This document shows, one piece after another, positions 1-9,320 of a stretch of DNA of 64,000 nucleotides; the first letter of the stretch is position 1; each line of letters opens with the position of its first letter. The stretch comes from Brenneria bubanii. Its GTDB lineage: Bacteria > Pseudomonadota > Gammaproteobacteria > Enterobacterales > Enterobacteriaceae. The translations under genes and the position numbers were made by a program. Location: contig NZ_JAKMAJ010000004.1 in assembly GCF_022378355.1 (NCBI RefSeq), positions 62,001 through 126,000 on the forward strand, written 5' to 3'. Under the pieces are notes generated by a model, which searched no databases, was not told the origin of the DNA, and saw only the letters and a program-made list of their open reading frames with translations.

Positions 1-949
1 TAATGGTGACGATGTCGCTATAGGCGCCGGCCGGCTGATTGGGCTGACTGCCGTTGATGCGCGCGGTGTAGGGGATGCTCTGGGTCAAGCCGGTGCCGGT
101 TGCGGCATAATCGGTGTTTTCGGTCCAGGCGGTATTATCCGCATGGTATAGCTGATATTGCAGATAATAGGCGCCGCCGTCGACGGCGGCGCTCATTCTG
201 CGCCAGTTGGCGTCATCAGGATGCGTGCTGGTCAGCTTCACCGTATAGGCGCCCAGATTGGTACAGTTGACGCCCAGACTATTGCTGACCGCCGGGAACT
301 CAGCCGGCAGCGCCGCCGAGCCGAAGCTGACATCCGGCGCGCGGGTGATCTGGCAGTCGTTGCTGATGGTCATCGACAAATTGAGCGTCGAGGTGAGCGT
401 GCCGGTATCGTAGATGCACAGACCCAGCGCACCGACCGCGCAAAGACTGTAATCCCATTGAATGGTCACCGTATCGGTATAGGTTCCTGCCGACACATTG
501 TTGCCTACGCTGGTTCGGATATATATCGGCAAGGTGCCGTCGCTGGCGTTGAACAGGCCTAATATGCCCAGAAAAGAGGTTTTCCTCCAGGTATAGCTTG
601 AGCCAATGCCATAGAGCGTTCCGCAACCGGAGTCCATACACAGATCGTAAGCAATGGCGTCGTTGCCGCTGGCGCCGCCTTTCAACCTCATGGCGCCGCC
701 GCTGGCGTTGGTATCGCCGATTACGGTGGCGGTGATGGTATTGGTGCTGATAAGGCTCAGCGCGCTGCCGCTACAGCTAAAACCGCTGCCTGATGTGATG
801 ATTTGCGGCGTCCCGTTGGCGCCGACCACGGAAGAGGCGTATGCGCCCAGCGCGGTTGCGCTGGCGGGGACGGTGCAGCTTGCCATGGCGTAGTGCGCGC
901 TAACCAGTCCCAACAGCATCACCAGCAGGCGAAGTCCTAATCTATTCAT
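1..949 (-). CDS. csuE: Csu-type fimbrial tip protein (CsuE-like), C-terminus cut by window edge
   Basis: The gene reads leftward from an ATG at 949 and is still open at base 2, giving 316 codons. A signal peptide ends near residue 23 (AMA before SCTV). Two consecutive spore coat protein U (SCPU) domains follow, each ending in the Y-(S/T)-D-x-V-T-I strand typical of these pilins. The two-domain layout is that of CsuE, the tip subunit of archaic Csu pili, which is about 340 residues in Acinetobacter as I recall; roughly 20 residues would then be missing. The start overlaps the end of the usher gene by 8 bp, so the two are translationally coupled. The tip role is inferred from layout and position, last in the operon. 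Confidence 0.82.
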   Translation of the reverse strand, partial: MNRLGLRLLVMLLGLVSAHYAMASCTVPASATALGAYASSVVGANGTPQIITSGSGFSCSGSALSLISTNTITATVIGDTNASGGAMRLKGGASGNDAIAYDLCMDSGCGTLYGIGSSYTWRKTSFLGILGLFNASDGTLPIYIRTSVGNNVSAGTYTDTVTIQWDYSLCAVGALGLCIYDTGTLTSTLNLSMTISNDCQITRAPDVSFGSAALPAEFPAVSNSLGVNCTNLGAYTVKLTSTHPDDANWRRMSAAVDGGAYYLQYQLYHADNTAWTENTDYAATGTGLTQSIPYTARINGSQPNQPAGAYSDIVTI

Positions 950-3347
950 GTTGATCTCTTTGAGCCGATATCTGGCACGTCAACGGACCGATAAGGGACA
1001 TCATCTGGGCCGATTTCGGCAGGGAAAATTCCACCCGGCAGCGTTGACCGTCTTCCTGTTTGAAATGTAATCGATTAAGCGGACGAAGGTCGGAAAAATA
1101 GACCAACCCGTCATGGCCGCTAAGGGTGGTGGCGCCGCTGGATTCGTCGGTGATCCAGGTGCCGACCGCCAGCGGCTCGCCTTGGCTATTGCGTAAGGCG
1201 ATATTGGCGGAAAGCACGTTGCGCACCGGGAATTTCACCACAATGCCGCTGCCTTCTTTCACCGACACGCGCGCCTCTATGCTGGGCGTCTCTGCGTTCG
1301 CGGGGAGCGGCATCGGGTCGATCTCAACCTTTGCCGGATAGTTAGACGTCACCCAGGGCACCAGTAAATGACCGTTATCGTTGGTGGCGCCCACAAGCTG
1401 GTTTTCATATTTAACCGGCACGCCCGGGTAGCCTGCGGTATCGACGATGATAAATGCGTCGTTGATGCGATTGCTGGGGTAGATGCCGCCATCCATATAG
1501 ATCAACGAACCGCTGAGCTCTCCCCAGCGGGTGCTATCGCCTTCATTACCGTAAACCCCGCCCTGTACCAGGTTATAAGGTCCACGCCAGCTTACCGTTC
1601 CTTGCCGGTAGGGATTTCTGCCCGCGGCGTAGGCCATATTCCAGCCGAATCCGCCTTCGGACGGCGTGGCGTGCGTCACGCCGACTCGCGTCGAATAGTC
1701 GCCGTTGGCGTCGCGTTGAATCCCGGAACTGACGGTGTTTTTGGTGCCGAAGGGAATAACGAACTGAACTTGTACGCTGTAGTCATTTTCGCCCAGCGTT
1801 TTATTAAGCGCGGCGTAAACCGAACTGTTTTGCCATAGCTGCCGACTGTAAGACACATTCAGCAGCTTGACCTGCGAGCGGTCGAAAGACTGAATGTCGA
1901 AATAGCCGACGCCGACGGTGCCGTTTCCTTTACCGAACAGCTGGCTGCTCAGGGTTGCCTGATTGCTCTGGCGGCTGAGCCGCCCGCCATTATTGACGGC
2001 GGATAAATCCCGGTATCCCGCATCGCGTCCGCTGTGTTGAACATTGAGGCCAAATCGCTGGGTATAGAAGGAGTAGCCCAATGTATATTGCTGTCCACGC
2101 TCATCTTTATCACTATGGCTGTAAGACGAGCTGAGGGTTCCCCAGCGGCCGACGGTAAAATCGGCGCCGATGCCAGCCAGATAAAGATCCCGCGCCGTTT
2201 CCGCGTGGGTTGACAAGGTTAGCCAATTTGTTAATCCATAACGATAAATGCCGCTGAAAGCCGGTTCGGACGCATAGGATTCGTTTTTGAACCCGTAGTC
2301 CTGACGCAGCGCGCCGATAGCAAGATCGAAGTCGCTTAATCCTGCGCGCAGCAGGGTATTGGACACATAAAACGGCACGGTGGTGGCGATGCGACGGCCC
2401 TGAGCGTCCGTAGTGACCACGGTCGCTTCACCGGCGCCGTTAAGATAAGGCGTGTTCGTCAGGGTGAAAGGGCCGGGGTTGAGGGTTGAACTGTTCGCCT
2501 TATAGCCGTTGATAAACAGATCCAACGTGCTGGGAACGGCGGCGGAGCCGGCGTATTGCAATAGCGGATAGGTTACGATATCGGGACGCAGGCCGAAATT
2601 GCGGCTGATGCGTACGCCGCCCATGCGCACGGAGTTACTCCAGGTCAGCGAGTTACTGACCAGATCGCCTGCCTGATATGAGATCATTCTCTCGCTGTCG
2701 CTATATCGCCAGTAGGTATCATAGCGCCGATAACGATTATATTGATCTGAACCGGGCCCCGTAGAGACGTCATAAATACCGGTGTTGAACAGGGTGCCGT
2801 TGTCGCTGAAAATACGCTGTTCCATCCAGGTACTCAGCGCGTCGCCGCCGCCGGATGGCGAGGAATAGTAGGCGTTATAGTTAAACAACAGTCCCGGGCT
2901 ACTGCGCGGCACAATGCGTTCCGTGCCGGTACCGTCGTTTGCCACCTGCTGCGCCGGAAGCCAGTCGACCGGTACGGTCAGCTTTAGCTGCTGTTGGCTG
3001 GCATCATACTCCGCTTTGACCTGGGGCAAACGGTTTACGTTAACCTGACCCTGGGCGGGTTCGGGCAAACGAATATTATTTTCGCGCAGCACGCTGGCTG
3101 CCACATAATAATTTTCATTACGATAATTAACCGGCACGACGCTATGGTCGCTCTGACCATTAACCGAAAGGGTTAAATAATAGATAGCCTCGTTGATTGA
3201 CGGTTTAGAGCGGGGCGGAGCAGGGAGGTCGGTATATTCTTGCGCACAAAGCGGTGTGGAATAAAATAATAAGCAGGCAAATATATTGAATAAAAAATAC
3301 TGTCCCGCCGCGATAAATGTTCTTACACTGATGGCACGCCTCTTCAT
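942..3347 (-). CDS. csuD: Csu-type outer-membrane usher
   Basis: This is an outer-membrane usher of the FimD/PapC superfamily that receives chaperone-bound pilins and extrudes the fibre. The protein is about 801 residues with an N-terminal signal (MKRRAIS start, hydrophobic stretch, cleavage near LCAQ), a long aromatic-rich beta-barrel centre, the NGYKANSSTLNPGPFTLTN plug-region sequence and a C-terminal domain with two Cys residues. I chose the ATG at 3347 because GGGGA and AGGG lie just upstream; an in-frame ATG at 3365 has no clear ribosome-binding site. It lies between the chaperone and the tip gene in a tight minus-strand operon. Its neighbours, more than the barrel itself, assign it to the archaic Csu class. 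Confidence 0.9.
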   Translation of the reverse strand: MKRRAISVRTFIAAGQYFLFNIFACLLFYSTPLCAQEYTDLPAPPRSKPSINEAIYYLTLSVNGQSDHSVVPVNYRNENYYVAASVLRENNIRLPEPAQGQVNVNRLPQVKAEYDASQQQLKLTVPVDWLPAQQVANDGTGTERIVPRSSPGLLFNYNAYYSSPSGGGDALSTWMEQRIFSDNGTLFNTGIYDVSTGPGSDQYNRYRRYDTYWRYSDSERMISYQAGDLVSNSLTWSNSVRMGGVRISRNFGLRPDIVTYPLLQYAGSAAVPSTLDLFINGYKANSSTLNPGPFTLTNTPYLNGAGEATVVTTDAQGRRIATTVPFYVSNTLLRAGLSDFDLAIGALRQDYGFKNESYASEPAFSGIYRYGLTNWLTLSTHAETARDLYLAGIGADFTVGRWGTLSSSYSHSDKDERGQQYTLGYSFYTQRFGLNVQHSGRDAGYRDLSAVNNGGRLSRQSNQATLSSQLFGKGNGTVGVGYFDIQSFDRSQVKLLNVSYSRQLWQNSSVYAALNKTLGENDYSVQVQFVIPFGTKNTVSSGIQRDANGDYSTRVGVTHATPSEGGFGWNMAYAAGRNPYRQGTVSWRGPYNLVQGGVYGNEGDSTRWGELSGSLIYMDGGIYPSNRINDAFIIVDTAGYPGVPVKYENQLVGATNDNGHLLVPWVTSNYPAKVEIDPMPLPANAETPSIEARVSVKEGSGIVVKFPVRNVLSANIALRNSQGEPLAVGTWITDESSGATTLSGHDGLVYFSDLRPLNRLHFKQEDGQRCRVEFSLPKSAQMMSLIGPLTCQISAQRDQHE

Positions 3348-3370
3348 ATCCCTATTCCCCGTCATTAAAA

Positions 3371-4162
3371 CTACCGGCGTTTAATCAGGACTGGATCGGC
3401 TATGTCCGATAAATGGGTAAATAGATTCAGGGATGCGCCGGGTGCGGATATTCCCGAGGGTAACGGCCAACGCATTTCCTGTTCCGGTAATACATATCCT
3501 AAAAAGCCTTGGGCCATTGCGATATTATGGCCTTTCCCATTCGGCGCTGATGACCAAAACACGTTACTTAAGCGCGCATGCACCTTGCCTCGATTATGGA
3601 CGTAAAGATAGGGTTTCCCTGCGACAGCGGCGATGTTCCAGTACAGGTCCGGCATGGTCGGTTCACTGTCGAGACGTTTTTTCCCCGGACGCACCTGCGT
3701 CCATATTCCTTCGCCATCAATAAACAGCGGCAGCAGGTAGCGCATTTGGAACTGGAGCCCCATTTGGGGCGTGTCCTGCTGCTGGGCGTACGGCGTGCTG
3801 ATTTCATCGATGATGATACGGTAAGATAGCTCCGTAACCGCCGGCGCCGGCTTGGTGCGCATCAGCCTCACCATATGGCGTTTTCCCGGCTCCAGCGTGG
3901 TAAATGGCGGCGTGCCGATAACGTCTTTTTGCTCCGCGTAACGATCCTGAAAGTTAATTTGTTTCCAGGCCATAATGCGAATTTGCAGGCTGACCGGCGC
4001 GTTGCCTTTATTTTCCAGCCATAACGCAGAGCCGTTTTCGTCTGATTCAATAACCTGATAAATCGGCCAGACAAGCAGGCTGCTGGCGGCGAAACATGGC
4101 GTGCATATAATGAGTGAAATTAATATAACCAATTGAATAAAAGAGACTAATATTCTTTTCAT
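3371..4162 (-). CDS. csuC: Csu-type periplasmic fimbrial chaperone
   Basis: This is a 263-residue periplasmic pilus chaperone of the PapD superfamily. It has an N-terminal signal peptide of about 25 residues (cleavage near CFAAS), an immunoglobulin-like first domain containing the TLEPGKRHMVRLMR segment that corresponds to the conserved chaperone edge strand, and a second domain after YRIIIDEI. Such chaperones donate a strand to folding pilin subunits and deliver them to the usher. The gene sits between the second SCPU pilin (17 bp upstream) and the usher (short gap downstream), as in csu operons. Confidence 0.9.
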   Translation of the reverse strand: MKRILVSFIQLVILISLIICTPCFAASSLLVWPIYQVIESDENGSALWLENKGNAPVSLQIRIMAWKQINFQDRYAEQKDVIGTPPFTTLEPGKRHMVRLMRTKPAPAVTELSYRIIIDEISTPYAQQQDTPQMGLQFQMRYLLPLFIDGEGIWTQVRPGKKRLDSEPTMPDLYWNIAAVAGKPYLYVHNRGKVHARLSNVFWSSAPNGKGHNIAMAQGFLGYVLPEQEMRWPLPSGISAPGASLNLFTHLSDIADPVLIKRR

Positions 4163-4179
4163 ATTTATTTGTGCTTATT

Positions 4180-4704
4180 TTAGTAAGTCAGACTGACGGT
4201 TACGCTATCGGTGTATTCACCAGCCGGCGGCAGCGGCGAAGCGCCGAAATATCGCGCATAAACGGTGTAGGTCTGGGTCGTGGCGGGAAACGCGCCGATA
4301 CTCATCGCCAGCTCTCCGGTACCCCACACCAGCGTTCGGGCTGAATCACGGTAAAGTTGGTAAGGCAGCAATCTGGAGCCGGAGGTGCTCATCAGGTAAC
4401 GCTGCGAACTGCTTCCGCCGTGCAGTCCATAATCCAGCGCAATGGATACGGTTATGCCCGGCGTACAGGTAACGACAACAGAACCGCCGCCGACCGTACT
4501 GGCCACGTCCGTATTGACGCTTGATGCGCTTTGGGTGCCGAAATCGATAGTGCCCATGTCTGATTGGCCGGCGTTGATATTGCTGCCAAAGGCACAGCCT
4601 TTTTCGATATCGGCGCTAACGGTAAAGGTATCGCTTACCGTCAGCGCCATCGCCGGGAAAGAGAACAAGGCGATAGGCAAGAGCAAATTCCGCGGAGAAA
4701 TCAT
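4180..4704 (-). CDS. SCPU-domain pilin, minor subunit (CsuA/CsuB-like)
   Basis: A 174-residue secreted protein with a signal peptide (cleavage near AMA-LTVSD) and one spore coat protein U domain covering the rest. Visible SCPU hallmarks are an early CAFG cysteine paired with CTPG, the GTIDFGTQS strand and the terminal YTDSVTVSLTY strand. In Csu operons several such small pilins precede the chaperone. I infer a minor or adaptor pilin. I give no symbol because csuA and csuB cannot be told apart by eye. It is the second gene of the operon, 66 bp after the first pilin, and that spacer contains a strong hairpin. Confidence 0.82.
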   Translation of the reverse strand: MISPRNLLLPIALFSFPAMALTVSDTFTVSADIEKGCAFGSNINAGQSDMGTIDFGTQSASSVNTDVASTVGGGSVVVTCTPGITVSIALDYGLHGGSSSQRYLMSTSGSRLLPYQLYRDSARTLVWGTGELAMSIGAFPATTQTYTVYARYFGASPLPPAGEYTDSVTVSLTY

Positions 4705-4735
4705 CCTAATTTATGCTCATCAATGACCGCAAACC

Positions 4736-4760
4736 GGCCAGAGCCTATTGGGCCCTGACC
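4736..4760 (-). other. stem-loop between the first pilin gene and the rest of the csu operon
   Basis: On the minus-strand transcript, two 10-nt arms (4760-4751 and 4745-4736) pair fully if two G-U pairs are allowed, around a 5-nt loop. No U tract follows. It lies 10 bp after the stop of the first pilin gene, the position where many fimbrial operons use a hairpin to protect the 3' end of the major-pilin message or to reduce downstream transcription. The role is inferred. Confidence 0.5.
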
Positions 4761-4770
4761 TTAAAAGGCG

Positions 4771-5316
4771 TTACCACTCGACGGTGGCGGCCACCGTATC
4801 GGTATAGGTGCCGGCGGTCGGAGACTGGACCGTCTGATCGGCGGGCAGAATGCGGGCATAGACCGGGATCGATTGGGCGATGCCGGTAGCGGTAAGGGCA
4901 ATACCATTGGTGTCGTTAAGCGGTATTTCTGTTGTCCGGGCGGCATCGCTGTATAAACGATAAGGAATGTTATAGCTGCCGCTGCTGGGCGCTAATGTTC
5001 TTAGCGTTGAGGAGTCGTTGGCGCCGGAACCAATGTAGACGGTCGCCGGCGTGCCTTCCGAACAGGTTACCGCCAGACCGTTTCCTGCGGTATTGGTTAT
5101 TTGTCCGTCGATATTGGCGGTCAGGCTGCTGTATGAGCCAAAATCAATGGTGCCCCACGTGCTGCCGGAGCTGGCGCCATTCTCCACCGTACAGGCCGTG
5201 GTAATGGTTAATGTTACGCCTATCTGGCCGGTTACGGTTGCGCCGTGAGCCGTCGAAGCGACACCTAGCGTTAACAACGCCGCCAGAGTGGACAGTATTT
5301 TTTTCTTGGCATTCAT
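4771..5316 (-). CDS. csuAB: SCPU-domain pilin, likely major subunit (CsuA/B-like)
   Basis: A 181-residue secreted protein and first gene of the pilus operon. The signal peptide begins MNAKKKILSTL and cleaves after AHG. The mature part is a single spore coat protein U domain with the TACTVENG cysteine, the WGTIDFGSYSSL strand, a second cysteine in TCSEGT and the closing GTYTDTVAATVEW strand. The first-gene position and the hairpin just downstream suggest the abundant fibre subunit. The 700-bp spacer upstream must contain the operon promoter. The major-subunit assignment is inferred from position. Confidence 0.83.
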   Translation of the reverse strand: MNAKKKILSTLAALLTLGVASTAHGATVTGQIGVTLTITTACTVENGASSGSTWGTIDFGSYSSLTANIDGQITNTAGNGLAVTCSEGTPATVYIGSGANDSSTLRTLAPSSGSYNIPYRLYSDAARTTEIPLNDTNGIALTATGIAQSIPVYARILPADQTVQSPTAGTYTDTVAATVEW

Positions 5317-6038
5317 AGGGATTCCCTTATATGTGCATCACATTTATTTCATCAGCATGGAAAAAGGCTAAATAATCCACGTTGGTATTTTTATTAATAA
5401 CGATAAAATCGCCAAGAAAGTTGATGGGCGAATATCTTATTAATTAAATATCCTGTGTCTGAAGTGTATTTAGAGATTTTCCCATTGGGTGCGGAGTAAA
5501 TAAAATGTCACGCAAGGAAAATAATCCTCCCGCAAGGTTTTATTTGCAAACCGGTATATATAAAAGTGATATCAACAATATCGCTGTGATAAATAATTCG
5601 AGCGTGAGCTTTTATAATTAGAATCTTAAGTCATCTATAGCTGTGTCTTATTGGACTATTGATAAATAACGTTAACTATTTTCTGTAAAGATAGAAGTAG
5701 AACCCATGTTTAACAACATGTGCCGCCCAATATGTGATAAAAAAGATTAAAATAATGAAATGTGTTTTTTTTTGATTTTTTATGTCAATTATTAGTGTTT
5801 TTATAGGGTTTTAGACCATAGCCTCAATCTTGTCGCTACTCGTCACCGGCCAATCCGGACAGGGCGAATGGGGGGGGGAAAGGGGGGACTTCATTTAGTG
5901 ATTAAATTAGCATCAGAAATCTGCGATAATTGTTTTCCTTTATGGGGCGAGGTAGAGCTGGCTTGAGGCTGAAGTGAATTCAAGCTATTGCTTTAAATCG
6001 TTTTCATTGCAATATTTTTATCAACATAGCGGTGTGAT
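5317..6038. other. intergenic region upstream of csu operon and sixA, with poly-G tract
   Basis: This 722-bp divergent spacer has no convincing gene. Bases 5320-5815 are strongly AT-rich, as expected for a silenced fimbrial promoter region, although I cannot pick one promoter with confidence. At 5870-5887 there is a run of nine G, three A, then six G. The last 100 bp before sixA must hold the sixA promoter. Nothing else stands out. Confidence 0.6.
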
Positions 6039-6524
6039 ATGCAAGTTTTGATTATGCGTCATGGTGATGCAGTACCTGATGCTGCCAGCGATTCGCTGCG
6101 GCCCCTGAGTGCGCGTGGCTATGATGAGTCGCAGACAATGGCGTTTTGGCTGAATAGCCAGTCGATAAATATCGATCGTGTTCTGGTCAGCCCATACCTG
6201 CGCGCACAGCAAACGTTGGCAGCGATGAGAGATGTTTCGCCATTGCCCGCAGAGGATGAATGTCTGCCTGAACTGACCCCGGGCGGCAATGCCAAATTAG
6301 TGAGCTATTACCTGCAAACGTTGGCGAAAGAGGGAACTGACGGGGTGCTGGTGATCTCTCATTTACCCCTGGTGGGGTATCTGGTGGCGGAGTTATGTCC
6401 TGCCGAAACCGCGCCCATGTTTGCAACCTCGGCCATTGCCTGCGTCAGCGTGGATTCGCAATCGGGCCGCGGAACCTTTGACTGGCAGGTCGGCCCATCT
6501 CAATTAGCGCACAAAATCTCCTGA
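6039..6524 (+). CDS. sixA: phosphohistidine phosphatase SixA
   Basis: A 161-residue member of the histidine phosphatase superfamily, matching SixA in length. The catalytic RHG motif is at residues 7-9 and the second active-site histidine is in VISHLPLVGYL (His108). In E. coli SixA removes phosphate from histidine phosphotransfer proteins: the ArcB HPt domain was reported first, and the nitrogen phosphotransferase protein NPr later. It converges on smrB with a 12-bp gap. In E. coli a different fimbrial cluster (yfc) adjoins sixA, so a fimbrial operon at this site is a shared feature with different content. Confidence 0.95.
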   Translation: MQVLIMRHGDAVPDAASDSLRPLSARGYDESQTMAFWLNSQSINIDRVLVSPYLRAQQTLAAMRDVSPLPAEDECLPELTPGGNAKLVSYYLQTLAKEGTDGVLVISHLPLVGYLVAELCPAETAPMFATSAIACVSVDSQSGRGTFDWQVGPSQLAHKIS

Positions 6525-6536
6525 CGAAGGGAGAGG

Positions 6537-7079
6537 CTACTTTAACGACGGAGCATCCAGCGCGACCAGCACCAGCAACGCCGCATCCCCGCCAAATTCC
6601 TTAGGCGCCTGATGGAAAGCCAGCACGTCGGGATGCTGAGCCAGCCACAGCGGCGTTTGCTGTTTCAGAATGTGTTTGCCGTGGCCGTGCATCACGCAGG
6701 CGCAATAGACTTGCTCTCGGCGGCAGGCGGCAAGAAGCGCCCCCAGCTCCTGTTTGGCCTGTAATTGCGTCAGGCCGTGCAGATCGAGAAACAGTTCGGG
6801 CGCGTAATCTCCGCGCCGCAGCTTTTTCAGTTCATAGTGGCTGGTGCCGGAGCGAACGTAACGTGTTGGACCGTCGTTTTCCAACTGCGGTTGAAATTCG
6901 TCTGAAAAATAAAAGCTGGCGTCCACCTGTTCCCGCAAGGCGCGTCTGGGCGACAATTCGCTGAGTTTGCGGCGCGCCGGCATAGGACGATAGGTATCCT
7001 GGCGCAACTTTTTAGTACCGGAGACGGATGTGCGAAAAAGCTGCAGTTCTTCGTCATTCAGCGAGTATTTATTCTTCAT
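6537..7079 (-). CDS. smrB: SmrB, ribosome-rescue endonuclease
   Basis: A 180-residue protein with a basic N-terminal tail and a C-terminal Smr domain. Diagnostic motifs are [15 protein letters not shown], starting at about residue 98, and [11 protein letters not shown], at about residue 134. In E. coli SmrB cleaves mRNA between stalled, collided ribosomes. The gene is divergent from prmB, as in E. coli, and the 170-bp spacer between them must carry both promoters. Confidence 0.94.
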   Translation of the reverse strand: MKNKYSLNDEELQLFRTSVSGTKKLRQDTYRPMPARRKLSELSPRRALREQVDASFYFSDEFQPQLENDGPTRYVRSGTSHYELKKLRRGDYAPELFLDLHGLTQLQAKQELGALLAACRREQVYCACVMHGHGKHILKQQTPLWLAQHPDVLAFHQAPKEFGGDAALLVLVALDAPSLK

Positions 7080-7249
7080 TGGTCGTTCACTCTACATCAA
7101 CATTGCGCCAGTTTACCTTTTCTCTCTTCCTCTGCTAAATAAATGTCGGCCTAACCTTAGCTCAGCAGGTTATAACTACTGATTTGTTACGGGCTTCATG
7201 GCAAACTAGGCGTCAATTTTCCATTCAGATATGTCTGCGGAGGATAACC

Positions 7250-8182
7250 TTGGACAAAATTTTCGTCGACGAGGCCGTCAACGATCTTCATACCATACAG
7301 GATATGTTGCGTTGGTCGGTAAGTCGGTTTAACGCAGCCAATATCTATTATGGTCACGGAACGGATAATCCCTGGGATGAAGCGGTTCAGCTGGTATTGC
7401 CCAGTCTGTATTTGCCCCTTGATATTCCTGAAGATATGTATACTTCCCGCTTAACGTCCAGCGAGCGTCACCGCATTGTCGAACGCGTTATTCGCCGGGT
7501 CAATGAGCGCATCCCTGTCGCTTATCTGACCAATAAAGCCTGGTTCTGCGGTCTGGAGTTCTATGTTGACGAGCGGGTTCTGGTGCCGCGCTCGCCGATT
7601 GGCGAGCTGATCAATGACTATTTCGGCGACATCCTGCCCAAAGCGCCGACGCATATTCTGGATATGTGCACCGGCAGCGGCTGTATTGCCATTGCCTGCG
7701 CTCAGGCGTTTCCTGAGGCGGAAGTGGACGCCGTCGACATTTCCAACGATGTGCTGGCGGTTACCGAACAGAATATTCAGCAGCACGGCTTGGAATACTG
7801 CGTGACGCCTATTCGCTCCGACCTGTTCCGCGAACTGCCCGCCATCCGCTACGACCTGATTGTGACCAATCCGCCTTATGTCGATGAAGAAGATATGTCG
7901 GATCTGCCGCAGGAATTTCGCTATGAGCCGGAACTGGGACTGGCGGCGGGGAGCGACGGTCTGGCGCTGGTGCGGCGTATTCTGGCCTGTGCGCCGGATT
8001 ATCTCAGCGACGACGGCGTACTGATTTGCGAAGTGGGCAACAGCATGGTTCACCTGATCGAACAGTACCCCGAGATCCCGTTCACCTGGCTGGAGTTTGA
8101 TAACGGCGGTGATGGCGTATTTATGTTAACTAGAACTCAACTGGTTGATTGTCAAAAGCATTTCAGCATCTATCGTGACTGA
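7250..8182 (+). CDS. prmB: 50S ribosomal protein L3 glutamine methyltransferase PrmB
   Basis: An S-adenosylmethionine-dependent methyltransferase that modifies a glutamine of ribosomal protein L3. I chose the TTG at 7250 as start: a perfect GGAGG lies at 7239-7243, six bases upstream, and the product then begins [10 protein letters not shown], exactly as E. coli PrmB, which also uses TTG. An upstream in-frame ATG at 7184 would add 22 non-conserved residues. The protein is 310 residues with the SAM-binding segment [14 protein letters not shown] and the NPPY motif ([10 protein letters not shown]) that binds the target glutamine. aroC follows 46 bp downstream, as in E. coli. Confidence 0.95.
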   Translation: MDKIFVDEAVNDLHTIQDMLRWSVSRFNAANIYYGHGTDNPWDEAVQLVLPSLYLPLDIPEDMYTSRLTSSERHRIVERVIRRVNERIPVAYLTNKAWFCGLEFYVDERVLVPRSPIGELINDYFGDILPKAPTHILDMCTGSGCIAIACAQAFPEAEVDAVDISNDVLAVTEQNIQQHGLEYCVTPIRSDLFRELPAIRYDLIVTNPPYVDEEDMSDLPQEFRYEPELGLAAGSDGLALVRRILACAPDYLSDDGVLICEVGNSMVHLIEQYPEIPFTWLEFDNGGDGVFMLTRTQLVDCQKHFSIYRD

Positions 8183-8228
8183 TTCGATGCATGAGTTAAC
8201 ACTATTATTGATAGGCTAAGGAGTTGTG

Positions 8229-9314
8229 ATGGCAGGAAACAGTATTGGGCAGTTTTTCCGCGTCACCACATTTGGTGAGTCCCACGGCATTGCCCTGGGC
8301 TGTATTGTTGACGGCGTTCCGCCTGGGATCCCGCTGACGGAGGCGGATCTGCAACGCGATCTGGATCGTCGCCGCCCGGGGACGTCACGCTATACGACTC
8401 AGCGTCGTGAAGCCGACCAGGTGCGCATTCTCTCCGGCGTGTTTGAAGGCGTGACCACCGGCACCAGCATCGGTCTGCTGATCGAAAATACCGATCAGCG
8501 TTCCCAGGATTACAGCGCCATTAAGGACGTTTTCCGTCCCGGTCATGCCGATTACACCTATGAACAAAAATATGGTCTGCGTGATTATCGCGGCGGCGGA
8601 CGTTCTTCGGCGCGCGAAACCGCAATGCGCGTCGCGGCCGGGGCGATTGCGAAAAAATATTTGCAACAAACCCATGGCGTCAAGATCCGCGGCTACCTGT
8701 CTCAGATCGGCGATGTGGCCTGTGAACTGAAAGATTGGGATCTGGTGGAACAGAACCCTTTTTTCTGTCCGGATGCCGATAAGCTGGAAGCATTAGATGC
8801 GTTGATGCGGGCGCTGAAAAAAGACGGCGATTCAGTCGGCGCCAAGGTCAGCGTGGTGGCGGAATCGGTTCCCGCCGGATTGGGCGAGCCGGTGTTTGAT
8901 CGCCTCGATGCCGATCTGGCGCATGCGCTGATGAGTATCAACGCGGTGAAAGGCGTCGAAATTGGCGACGGTTTTGCGGTGGTGACGAAACGCGGCAGCG
9001 AAAATCGCGATGAGATTACCCCTCAGGGTTTTCAGAGCAATCATGCCGGCGGTATTTTAGGCGGCATCAGCAGCGGACAACAGGTTATTGCCCATCTGGC
9101 ATTGAAACCGACGTCCAGCATCATGGTGCCGGGAAAAACGATTAATCGTCAGGGCGAGGCCACGGAAATGGTGACCCGCGGGCGTCACGATCCCTGCGTC
9201 GGTATCCGCGCGGTGCCGATTGCCGAAGCCATGATGGCGATTGTGTTAATGGATCACCTGCTGCGCCAGCGTGCGCAGTGCGGCGATGTTGAAAGTCAGG
9301 TTCCCCGCTGGTAA
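8229..9314 (+). CDS. aroC: chorismate synthase
   Basis: A 361-residue enzyme, the same length as E. coli AroC. It converts 5-enolpyruvylshikimate-3-phosphate to chorismate, the last shared step of aromatic amino-acid, folate, quinone and enterobactin synthesis, using reduced FMN. Signature segments are TTFGESHG near the N-terminus, [15 protein letters not shown] and [11 protein letters not shown]. The ATG at 8229 is preceded by TAAGGAG at a good distance; a GTG one codon earlier is less likely. mepA and yfcA follow closely and are probably co-transcribed. Confidence 0.97.
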   Translation: MAGNSIGQFFRVTTFGESHGIALGCIVDGVPPGIPLTEADLQRDLDRRRPGTSRYTTQRREADQVRILSGVFEGVTTGTSIGLLIENTDQRSQDYSAIKDVFRPGHADYTYEQKYGLRDYRGGGRSSARETAMRVAAGAIAKKYLQQTHGVKIRGYLSQIGDVACELKDWDLVEQNPFFCPDADKLEALDALMRALKKDGDSVGAKVSVVAESVPAGLGEPVFDRLDADLAHALMSINAVKGVEIGDGFAVVTKRGSENRDEITPQGFQSNHAGGILGGISSGQQVIAHLALKPTSSIMVPGKTINRQGEATEMVTRGRHDPCVGIRAVPIAEAMMAIVLMDHLLRQRAQCGDVESQVPRW

Positions 9315-9320
9315 TACATA

